A DNA stretch of 52,543 bases from Candidatus Endomicrobium neocapritermitis (GTDB lineage Bacteria > Elusimicrobiota > Endomicrobiia > Endomicrobiales > Endomicrobiaceae): positions 1 to 52,543 of the forward strand of contig WRJZ01000037.1 in NCBI GenBank assembly GCA_009778325.1. Direction: 5' to 3'. The position numbers and the translations under genes are program-made. Positions 1 to 12,000 of the stretch are shown here, in pieces. Position 1 is the first letter of the stretch. Each line of letters begins with the position of its first letter. A model generated the notes under the pieces. The model was given only the letters and a program-made list of their open reading frames with translations, was not told where the DNA came from and made no database searches.

Positions 1-89
1 AGACCAGACCAGACCAGACCAGACCAGACCAGACCAGACCAGACCAGACCAGACCAGACCAGACCAGACCAGACCAGACCAGACCAGAC
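1..89. repeat. (AGACC)n pentanucleotide tandem repeat
   Basis: About 17.8 perfect copies of AGACC run from the window edge to base 89, so the tract may extend further left. Read on the + strand it contains no stop in any frame; every frame encodes the same cycle R-P-D-Q-T. Directly after it, frame 0 meets TAA at 90-92 and frame 1 meets TAA at 94-96, while frame 2 stays open into the giant gene. A unit length that is not a multiple of three makes copy-number changes frame-shifting. An assembly artefact at a contig end is the main alternative. Confidence 0.95.
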
Positions 90-3000
90 TAACTAATAAA
101 CACTCCCTTAAATGCATTCTTAAAAGAAGGTGTGTAACACCTTCTTTTAAGAAAGTAGTATCACTTATAACTCTTTTTTGTTTTCTTACAGGTATTACTC
201 CGGTAAACGGTTATGCTCATGCATCCGTTGCCGGAGTTTCTTCTAATGACAAAACTTTCCTGCAGGATACGTTTTTGCAAAGCGCACACGGAAAAATAAC
301 CGAGCAAACGTTTTTTGACAGTCCCGAAATAATCATAAACATACAAGATCTGCACTGTAATCCAGAGGTGCAAAGAAACATAGCCTCCCTTATAGAGGAA
401 ATCAACGACAAATACGGAATAAGCGAATTATATGTCGAAGGCGCTTACGATAATGTAAATACAGGCTGGATTGATAAGGTTGAGGATAAAAACGACAGGC
501 AGGAACTGCTGGATGTTTTGCTCAATTCCGGAAGGCTTACCGGAGCGGAATATTACTCCGCTTTAAACGGTAAATACGATATTATAAAAGGCATAGAAGA
601 TGAAAGGATACACAAACAAAACATAATAAGGTTAAACGGGATATTATCCAAACAGGAATATTATAAAGAAAAATTAAAAGATTTGGATAATGACCTCGTT
701 TTGATACAAGCGAAGTATCTCGGTTCTAAAAACAGGCGTTTTGACAGGATTATAAAAGAATACAGAAGCGGGCAAATCAGTACGGATAAATATTACGCGC
801 TGTTAAAAAAATATGCAAAAAGCGTTAAAGAGGTTAATTTACGGAAATATCCGAATATATCGTCATACATAAAAATAAACGAATTAAGAGGAAAATTAAA
901 CCATCATAAAATACAAAGGCAGATGGGAATATTTATAAATGTATTAAAAGAAAAGCTGCCGTATTCGGTTTATTCGGATATTTACGCAAAGACTAATAGT
1001 TTTACGAATTTTAATGATTTATGTTTTTACGCGGATCAAATAGTAAAGAAATATGGAATAGAATTAGGAAAAGGTTTATCTGATTTGAATTTGTTTTTTG
1101 AATATAAGCGATTGGAAAACGCAATAAATGTGAAGGAAATACTGGAAGAAGAAAATAATCTTTCGCAGGATATAAGGATAGCGTTTTCGAAAGACGTAGA
1201 TGAGATAGAAACGGCGTTTATATCGTATTTTTATGAATATTTTAAAGAATATCTGACAACTTCATTAACGGCGGAGAATTACAAATATTTTGTTAAAAAA
1301 ATCGATGATTTTAAATATTTGTGGGATAAATATAATTATGAAAACGGATTGAAAGAGCTGGAAAGCGATTTTGCCGTATTGGATGAATATTACAGAGTAA
1401 ACAATGAAAGAGATGAAATATTTATACGGCAATTACGAATAAACGGCGAAGTTCAGAAGCTCGGCAGCTCAGAAGTTCGGAAACAACCGTTGAATCTTTC
1501 TCAGGCTGAAATTCAAGACAAATTAAAAAGCTCTAGAATTAAGGTAGTGATAACAGGAGGATTTCACTCTGACGGGTTGAAAGAACTGCTTAAACAGCGT
1601 AAAATCTCATGTATTACCGTGATGCCTAATGTTACCGGTATTTCGGATAATCAAAAGATATATGAGGAGCTTGTTAAAAAGCAGGCTGGCCGTCAGGGTG
1701 GAGTTTGGAGTGTTGAGAGTGGAGTGAAAGACGATGGATTGCTTCATCGTGATGACGCTGGTCCTGTCATTGCGAGCCCTGAAAGGGCGCGGCAATCCAG
1801 TGCTGTTGCTGTTAACTCCACACTTTCTTCAGTCGTTGCCAAGCTTCCGAGCTTCCGAGCTTCTGAGCTTCGCCGTTCAACGTTGGCATTAACTCTTGGT
1901 TCGACGGATGCCCAAATAAAATATGAAAGCGGCAGATATTTGGTAAACATTAACGGTGAAATATTAGAAATATATAAAAATGAAACTACAAATAAATTTG
2001 GAATAAAAAATTTCCCCGAAAATACTGCCGTCCCAAACTCCGCGCACGCTTCGTTAATAACGCAAAACGTAAAAGAAAACATACTTTTAAATATAGAAAG
2101 AATAAGAAATTTGTCGTCCCCTGCGGGAAGCGCTGAGCTTATATACTGGTTTGTAAAAGAAATATCAAAAAGCGGCGCGTTAAACCGAGTTATGCTTGGG
2201 GACGGATTAATATGGAAAATAGCAAGTAATCCGGAAGTTCAGCAGGCTATAAAACAAAATGAAAATTTAACGTTAAATGAATTAAGTATATTTCCCGATC
2301 CTCTAAAGGAAATAATAGCAAACCACGCTGTGTTGAAAGAAAAATTCAAAGATAACCCCATAATAAACGCAGTATTGAATACGCCGGAGTTTATAATAAT
2401 TCTTTCAATAGTATCGGATAAATTTAAAATACAAAATTATCTTACTCCGACGTTTAACGAAGTAAAAAAATACTTCGATATGCTGGTAAAAGCTGCGACA
2501 GTCAGAACAAAAATAAAAGCTGAGAAAGTTACAGGTTATAAAGAATACGGCGATGAAGTAATAAATTATTATCAGCAAAGGCTGAAACTGCTGCAGGCAG
2601 TGCAAACATTGGACGCAGAGCATTATAAAGAGGCTTATGATTCGATATTAAAATCCGCGCAAACCGTCAAGAGCGCGTTTTTAGATAAAAAGCTAGATTT
2701 ACAATTATTGATGGAAGTCTTTACAAGAGAGGGAACGCTTAACCAATACGCTATACCGGACTTGTCAGGCATTCCAAACATAGGGCCGTGGTATGAAATA
2801 ATAAGTTCTGCGGGAGAAGAGTTTGACAAAAAATATGATGATTGGATAAGAGAATCCGTAGATATGCTTATATCGGCTTTTCCGGCAAATCAAAGGGCTA
2901 ATGCGGCAGCCGTAAGAGACGAACTTATAAAAAACACAAAACCTCACAGTTTTTCTTCACTGATTTGGTCTCCGGACACGGCAAGGGAAATATTTTCTCA

Positions 3001-6000
3001 AACTCAAACATTTCCGCAGAACTATCAGGAAACGGTTAAAGATTTTTTAATGTGGTTAACTCTTTCATCCGATTTTGAAAAATACAAGAATTACGGTTAT
3101 ACAGATACAGGTAAAGACAGAAAAGTTTATATGCATGCGCTAGAAGATAAAGATTTGTTTAAAGCTATATATGTTCACGAACTTATACACGCTTTGGCAG
3201 GTATGGGAATAATAGATATTCCATCTCATATAGAAGTATTGACACAAATTGCCAGCACATTGCTCTATGACTTTCAAAATAAAACATTTGAACTGGGAGA
3301 AAAAAACGCAGGAAAAATAGAAGGAGAACTTAGTTCGGAAAAATTAGATAAATTTGTATATGATTTGATATCGGAAAACTGTGAGGAATTCGGGCATAAG
3401 TCTGTGCGTGACGCGTTGGCATGGCTTAACTCTATTAAGTCCGGGAATGATGCCGTAATTGAAAAGTATCAAAGAGTTAAGGGAGAAATAATTGCTGGGA
3501 TATTATGGGACAGAAATAAAAATATTTCAGACGAAACTAAACGGAAAGAAAAATCTTTGTCTGACGCTTCGCAATATGGAGATACGGTATTGGCAAAAGA
3601 ACTGAGCTCTGCGCCAAAGTTTTCTCCGGATATCGAGAAACGGCAAAGAATAGTGAACGAAATCCAGCAGCTTTTCAGGAATATGACAGGCAATGAGAAT
3701 TTTACGCTTAAAGAAAGAGAAAGAGTTGCCGATAATGCCGAAAGCAGAGAACTTTTTACTATTTCAGATGACGGCAATACGATATATTACGATCCTCTGC
3801 TGCTTGATTATCCGGATGAAGAAGCGGCAAAAGCATTGTTTTTGGAGCAAATATCCGTAGTGCGTTTTTCAAAACCGGTAAAAGTTGAAAAAGGATACGA
3901 TACTTCCAGATTTTATCTATTAATGTCAACGTTAGAGCTTATAAGAACAAGAAAAGATAATTTTAAAGGAAAAGAAGTAAACGACAACTTAAGAAAAGTA
4001 TTGTATCCAAACCCGGATTCCGAGTCAGCAAAACGGATAATGCAGGAAAAATCACTTTTTGCGCAGTACATAGAAGCCTTGCTTTTTATAGCAAGAACGG
4101 GAAGAAAAGAAGACCCGCGAATAGAGAATGCATTGGTAAAAAAAGCGTTAAAAGATACGGAGAAAGCCGTAGAAAAAATATCTAATTTAGGAATTATTAG
4201 GGAAGGAATTGAGCAACAGGTATACGAAACGGCAAAAACAGAAATTTGGCCGAAACTTGCGGAAATAATAGCGAAATCCGAAGAATATTTAAAACAGAAA
4301 AAGTTGGAAGAACTGGCAAGAAAACGAGCGGAACAAGAGCGAATACAAAAAAATATAGAGCAGATGCTTGAAAATATGCGAAAACAAAAAGAGCAGGGTG
4401 ATGATCAATCCGGCCAACAGCAACAGGGACAGCAGGGGCAATCAGGCCAGCAGCAAGGGCAACCTGGAGGACAAAGTCAGATTACGCCCGGCAAAGGAAA
4501 AGGCCAAGCGCCAACGCAGCAGCAGCTAAAAGAATTTCAGAAAATGCTGGAAAATATGAACGAAGACCAAAAGCGCGAATTTGACGATTTAATGAAAGAC
4601 TTAATGCGTGATGAAACGGACAATATGCTGAACCAGCAGCAAGGCGGATATTCACAAGCCGGCCAGCAGGCGTCGGCAAACGAGAAACAAGGCGAACAAT
4701 ACGATAAAATGCAGGGGCAGGCGGATTCCGCGAAAGGCAAAGCAGGGAAACTCGAACAAACTCAAGCCGATATTGCCCAGACCATAGAGCAATTACAGCA
4801 GGAAATAAAAAAGCTTGAAGAATCGGCAAAAGATATAGAATCGAAAAGCGGAGCAAGCAGCGATATGAGCCAGGACACAGGCCGTCTTGAGGAATTGTCG
4901 CAGAAACTGCAGTCGCAAGGCGAAGAACTGAGTCAGGAAGTGTCTGATGTGAGAAGCGGGACGCAAAAATTAAAACAGCATGGAAGTCAGTTAGGCAGCG
5001 GGGAGACGGAATCGGCAAAAGGATTACAATCATCTTCGGACGATTTATATCAAAAAGGCAAACAGTTGGATAAAGGAGTAAAAGAGTTTGAAGAAAAGAT
5101 GAAAGAATTGCAGGACAAGATCCAAAAGCTTCAGGAGCTCTTGAATGAAAATAGAAATATTCCTACGCAAAGAAATCAGGCTGAAGAAGTTGAAAAAGGC
5201 GCTCAAGGATTGCAGGATAATGTTTCGCAAATACAGCAGTTAAACGAAGATGTCGGCAGTTCTTTGCAAAGCTTGCAGGAACAGCTTGATTCTTATAAAC
5301 AAGAGATAGACCAGCTAAAACAGCAGCTAGGGCAGAAGCAGCAGGACGCATCGCAGGATAAGGCGCAATCCGGTGACTCTTCGCAGCAGAGCGGTGAGCA
5401 GTCTTCTTCGTCTCAAAGCTCGCAGCAGCAAAGCGAGCAGGATTCACAAGAGGCTTCTTCTTCCCAACAAAAGAGTCAGCCTATAAGCAAAGCGGCAAAA
5501 GAAGCCGCGCAGCAATTTAAAAATTTTGCTAATAAGCCAAACAATGCCAAAGGAGGCGGAGCCAAAGTTAATGTAAAAGACAGAACCGCCGAAATACGGC
5601 AATCGTCTTTGAGCGCCGCTGAATTCGATGAAATGTTAAAGGTTTTGGAACCTTTCAGGCAGCCGGGATATGAGCTTGCGCAGGATATAAAAAGAGAGAT
5701 GCAAAAGACGATAGACAATGAATATCTGGAAGGAATGGACAGCGGTGAATTGAGCGATGATTTTTCGCGCCTTGCAGACGGGAAAATATTTAAAAAAATG
5801 CTTATCAGAGGCAGCGGCGAGCACAGAGTAATGATAGTTATAGACGGCAGCGGTTCTATGGGCACCGTTGATGTCGCAAGCGACGGCAAATTAATAGATA
5901 ACGGCAGCAGTATGTACGGCACAATGAAAATGCTTATTACGGTTCTTCTTGCATTGAAAGAAATAGACGGCATAGAAATAGGCGTAATGATGTACGGAGA

Positions 6001-9000
6001 TATAGCAAATCTTTTAGATATTACAAAATCCAAAGACATGTCCGACGAAGCAATTTACCGTATGTTTAAAGCGCTTAAAAACGGCGGTGGCGGGACTGAT
6101 GACGTTTCGACATTGCGGTCTGCCGTTGAAAGAATATCAGATGGCGTTGAAGGAATTTTTAAGAGTATATTGCATATAAGCGACGGCGATGGATACGGTA
6201 AACATGCCGTTGAAGGATTTTATAGAGAAAACGCGGAAAGCGGGGTAAAGTTTGTCAGTTATGGAATAGGAGAAGGCACATCGAAATTAGAATATGCTTA
6301 TACTCCTTCAGCAGAAATATTCGCGATGTATCCGCAAGGGCTTGCTCCTTCAGCCAAAACAGTTACAAAAGCCGAAGATTTACTCGGGGAAACGACGAAA
6401 TTTATAGAGGATATGTTTAGGGAAGAACGTGATGAGACGATGACTTTCGGCAAAAATATTGTTTTTGTTCTTGGAGAGGTGTTGACGGCGGCTAAAAGCA
6501 TATGGACAGGTTATGTAAAAGAGAAATTTGAAGAATATTTGAAATCTAAAGGAATTAAAAGCGAAGGTTCGTTTTTTCATTACAATATATTAGGATATAG
6601 CCAAAAACTTGTTAAATTTTTCTTTGAAGGAAGACACGGCAACTGGCTGTTAAGCGATGCGGAGATAAAGAGTAAATACGTCAAATATGTGCCATCCGCA
6701 GAGATTCAGAAAAAGGGCGGATACGTTATTAAAGTAAGTAAAGCGCCTTTGGATTTAACCGCTCCCGGTGAAGATAATTATGTATTTGCAACAGTAAATT
6801 TAAATGAGCAAAGCGGCGAAAAAGAAATAATAATACACGAGTCGGTTTTGAAATGGATAAAAAATAACGGTCCTCCGGCCGGGTATAGAGCGGAAACTTT
6901 TATAGAAGAACAGCTTATAAAGCATGAGCTTGAAGAATATGAATACGTAACAAACGGAAAAGGGACTTACGAGGATTTTCATAAACGTACCGAAAATGAA
7001 TATAAAGCATTATTTGAACTTGGCGACGCTATAGCAAAAAGCGATGATTTAAGCGGCAATATAACAAATTTAGGCTATGTAAACAGAAACGGAAAAAAAT
7101 ATCTAAGAATTAAAAATGCGGATCAGAAAAAGCCTGTAGAAGTTGCTGTTGACGATAGATTGGATTCTTCAAACAGAGTAAAACTTTACGTAAAAGAAAA
7201 CGGCGAATGGAAAGAGTTTATGCCAGGCGAAAGCGGCATAATTCCTGATTTAATAGGTTATCGCGTAGGAAATTCAAACAGAATAAACGCATATGAATTT
7301 ACAGCGGGAAACAGGGATTTATTAAAGAGAATGCTTACGGCTTACGCAAAGCCGGCAAGTGACGCAAGAAATACAAATATCTGGCTTGAAGGACAAAAAG
7401 GCAGCGGCAAAAACGCGCTGTCTTTTGTTTTTGCGGGACTTGTAGGCATACCGATGCGTTTTGTAAGTCTGCATGCAAATACTACGCAAAAAGATATAAG
7501 CGAAAGGGTAGTGCTTACGCAGGGAGCGCAGGAAATAGAAATAACCTTGGAAAACGGGCAAAAAGTAAAAGCGCAAATACCTGCTGGCATTACCAAACAT
7601 GTATTTTCCGAAATATATCATGCGGCGCAAAAAGGGGAGCTGGTAATAATAGACGAAGTCGATAAAGTAAAACTGGAAGGAGTGATGTCAGCGTTAAATA
7701 CGGTTTTAACAAGGGAAAGAATAAGCGGATTAACTTATGATGATAAATTCAGAGTAATAATGCTGAGCAATGACCATTTAACTGGCGACGTAAGCGGAAA
7801 CGATTTGAACAGAAAAAACCGCGATTTGCTTAGCAGAATGACAAAAATCAAAGTTGGTTACCCTGAATTCGGCGAAGAATACGAAAGAATAATGGATAGC
7901 ATATACGGCGATGTGGAAGACGGAAGCGAACAAAAGGAAATGCTGTCAAATGTAATGACCTTTCTTATTACTTTGGCAGGGTGGTCCAGAAACAGCCAAG
8001 GCAGGGATATTGAAATAGAAGGCGGCAAAAAAATAAAATTTCCAAAACTTTCAAAATCTATATCTCCAAGGACAATAATAAAGATAGCAAAGCATCTGCA
8101 TCCTAATAATTATTTCAACGATATGGAATATTTAGGTTCATTGATTGATTCGGCTTTCGGAGTTGACGCATTAAGCAATAATGAAAGGCAGCAATTTAAT
8201 ACATTTTTATCACAATTTGGAAAGTTTAAAAGATTTAATCAAGAACGAAGATTTAAGTTGGGTTATAAGAAACTTGAAGATGCAGGATTTGAATATATTA
8301 TTAAAAACTCAGCTGTTTACGCCGTGTTAGGCAAGGGCGCATGGGCAGTGGAAGTAAAAACGGCAATAGAGCCTGCAAAGATAGAAGAAGCAAGAAAACG
8401 CTTAAAATACCAATATCAGTTGCCTGGCAATATGCTTTTATTTTGGCAATGGATGAAAGATATAAATCTGGGTGAAAATCTTATGGTTTTAGGGGTGCCT
8501 GGTACCGGAAAAACAGTGCTTACAAATTATTTTCTTAATACGGTTTTAGGATTAGACGCGCAGTCAATGCAGATGAATGTTCAGTCTTCGGGAGCGGATT
8601 TAATTGGCGAATGGGGGCTTGTAAACGGAATACAGGTATTTAAGGAAAGCGAGTTAGTGCAGGCAATGAGGGAAGGCAAGCCGATAATAATAGACGAAGC
8701 AGATAAACCGAGAGATGAAACGGCATTAGCGGTATTAAACAATATTCTGCAGGATGGTTTTATAGTGCTGCCTGAAGACGGCAAAAGAAGCGAAGAAGAG
8801 AGAACGGTATATGCCAAAGAAGGATTTTTTGTGGTGACTGCTGGTAATTTGCATAATAAAGGCGGCACGGCGTCAACAAGAATAAGCGGCGAGGTAATGG
8901 ACAGGCACAGCGTGTATATAATAGAACCGCTGCCGGAGACGCAGGCAATTGAAATGCTAAAACGCTATGCAATAGACAATGGTTATGAAGAGAAAATACC

Positions 9001-12000
9001 GGAAGGGTTTATAGAAGACTTGGCTGCTTTTCATTATAAGATAATGGAACACGGCAGTATTAAAGAAAAACCAAGTATGAGAACGCTTGAAAAGACAATA
9101 GGAACATTAGCCCGCGATCCGTCAAGATTTAAGGATGTGCTAAGCGTTTATATGGAAGGTTTTTCCGTTTCAAATAAAAAAATCAAAGAATGGATTTCTG
9201 AAACTGCTAAAAAATATTTAGTCTGCGGGACTTTCACATGTAATAAAGAAAGTATAGATAAATTTGAAAAAATATTTTTAGATATATTTTCGCATGACGG
9301 AAACATAAAAGGTACGCAAAAAATGACGCTGGCAATGGATGATTATAAAAAATATGAAAGTATTATATATAATCCTGCACTCGGCTTCCTTGATAAAATT
9401 GAAAAAGAAGGTTATCCCGATAGAGAAAGAATTAATAGAATACGCTATTTTTTGCACGAAGTGCGTTTCGGTCGGTTTTCCGATGTAGAAACAGCGACAG
9501 AATTCAAGAAAAGAGGTGAAGATTGGAATAGTTTGCTTTCAAAAGATTTCAAGGATCATTTAAAATTAAAACAACATGTAGAAAATTTGGTTCTCAATAT
9601 GAACGATTTAATAAAGGATCTTAAAAATTACGCAAATAATTTAAATGGTGTTTCGGGTTACATAGCTGTTGTAGAACGTTTTGAAGAGCAGAGAGAAGTT
9701 TTTAATATTAAAAATAAAATTTTTGAGATGATGGCCGGAAATACATGGGGTGGAGTTTCTAATATGAAAGATATTATGCTCGGACTCAGCGTATCTCCCA
9801 GCCCCAACGGCCTTGAAGAGAAAGATGAATTTGGTGAAGAGTTAAAAAAATATCTTAAATCCGGCTTGAATAAGTCTAAAAGTTTAGAAAAAATGATAGA
9901 AGAGTATTTTAATGCATATGATGTTGATACTGTAGCGAAGCTCTCGCTAGAAATTTACAATGAAATAGCAACCTTGCATATAGAACCTCATAAAAGAGCA
10001 AAACTTCTTGGCATCAGAGATAGAATTATTGAGATAAAAGGTAAAGATATTACCAACGATCAAATATTTGGATCAGTTGTAGATATATATAGTGATATTT
10101 TTAAAAATAGTCATGGCTCTGGCATGCCCGTAACTTTATATAATCTCGTAAAAGACAGTGAAGGATTCAATCTACTATCTTTGTATAAGGGTGATGAGGT
10201 AGAATTTAAAGAAGAATACGCAAAATTTATTGGTAATAAAAAAAGACACGAATGGGAAGCAGTTTTATTAGAGTTTGCGGATAAAATAACAGAATTATAT
10301 GGCATTCCCACCGCCCCAGCAACTAAAAAGATATTTGTGGTTGCAGCCGAAACTAATATTAATAACATGGTTATTTCCGAAACAGACGGTAAAAAATATT
10401 TAAACATAAACGGCGTATCCGCACCTATAGGTGATCGTAAAAATAAAAACGACTCCGATCCACGCAGGGTAAAACTGTTTTTAAGCAGTGAAGATAATGC
10501 TGAAGAAGTTTATCCGGAGAATTTAACCGAGATCCCAGAAACGATATATTATCAAATAGGCAACGGTGAAAAAATTCCTTTCACTTTTACGGATGGAAAT
10601 AAAGATTTATTAAAACGCATGCTTACAACTTACGGCAAACCCGACAGTGATGCCAGAAATACAAACTTATGGCTTGAAGGGCAAAAAGGAAGCGGCAAAA
10701 ACGCATTGTCTTATGTTTTTGCCGGGTTGCTCGGAGTGCCGATGCGTTATGTGAATTTGCACGCCAATACCACGCAAAAAGACATAAGCGAAAGAACGGT
10801 TTTGGCTAAAGGATATAAAAAAGTAAAAGCCGTAACTCCGGACGGTAAAGAGATAGAAGTTGAGATACCGTCTAATGTAACGATAAAACAGTTTTCGGAA
10901 ATATACGAAGCCGCCAAAAACGGCGAGCTTGTAATAATAGACGAAGTTGACAAGGTAAAACTTGACGGAGTATTGTCAGCGTTAAATACTGTGCTTACAA
11001 GGGACAATATAAAAGGTTTGAAATACGATTCGAGATTCAGAGTAATAGTATTAAGCAATGACCACCAAACAAAAGACGTAAGCGGAAAAGATTTAAATGT
11101 TAAAGCAAGAGATTTTATAAGCAGGCTTACAAAAATAGAAGTGCCGTATCCGTCAAAAGAAGAAGAAAAACAAAGAGTTATGGGCAGCGTTTTCGGGGAC
11201 TTGCAAAAAGACGGCGCGAAATATAAGAATTTTGAAGATATAATAACTTCTATTGTTGATATCGCAGGCGAGACAAGAAATAATAAAAAGTTCAGCAGAC
11301 CTTTGTCTCCGAGAGGAATATTTAGAATAGCGAAACATTTAAAAGCGCTCCCTAAAGATAAAAAATATTTACGCGGTTTAATAAACGCGTCTTACGGAGC
11401 AGATACATTGTCCGCAAACGAACAAAAAGAGTTTATAAAGATATTAAATTCATATCTTAAAGAAGATGTGCAAGCATCCAATGAAAGTTTGGAAGACATC
11501 GATTTGGACGACATCAATAAAGAATACATCCAGAGGGTTAAAGAGTTTGCTACAAATTATAACAATTTTCAATCCCAAAACGGCGATATTCAATTGACTA
11601 TAGAGAACAATTCTATTCAGTTTGAGATATATGATTTTATTTTAGAGTCTTATGATATTTTGGAGATATTAGAGTCAGATATAGAGTCGCTGACAGATAA
11701 AATGATTCATCACTATACCGGCAAAGAACAAAGAAAAATTAGAACAATGATGGGAAGTCTATCTAAGTTGGCAAGCGAATATAAAGATCAAAAATCTAAA
11801 AATGAAGCTGGAAAGAGTAGAAGAGAGAAAAAAAGTCTGACAGGATATAAAGCTCAAATGTCCCAAGATATTGAAGGTAGTGATTTTGAATATTCGGTTA
11901 GTAAAGGGATAGTTTATGTAAGTTTAGGCAAAGGCGATTCTAAAGTTAAGATACCGACAAAATTTAAAAATACAAAAGAAGCTAAAGCAAATTTAAAAAA

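Noticed and set aside
1-89. CRISPR array
   Set aside because: The unit is 5 nt with no spacers; it is a simple tandem repeat.
117-153. Intrinsic terminator
   Set aside because: The stem is long and perfect but no T-tract follows on either strand, and the sequence is in frame with the giant gene.
4482-5033. 183-codon antisense frame opposite the Gln-rich region
   Set aside because: CAG/CAA-rich codons read backwards give open Leu/Cys-rich frames; the sense strand clearly carries the gene.
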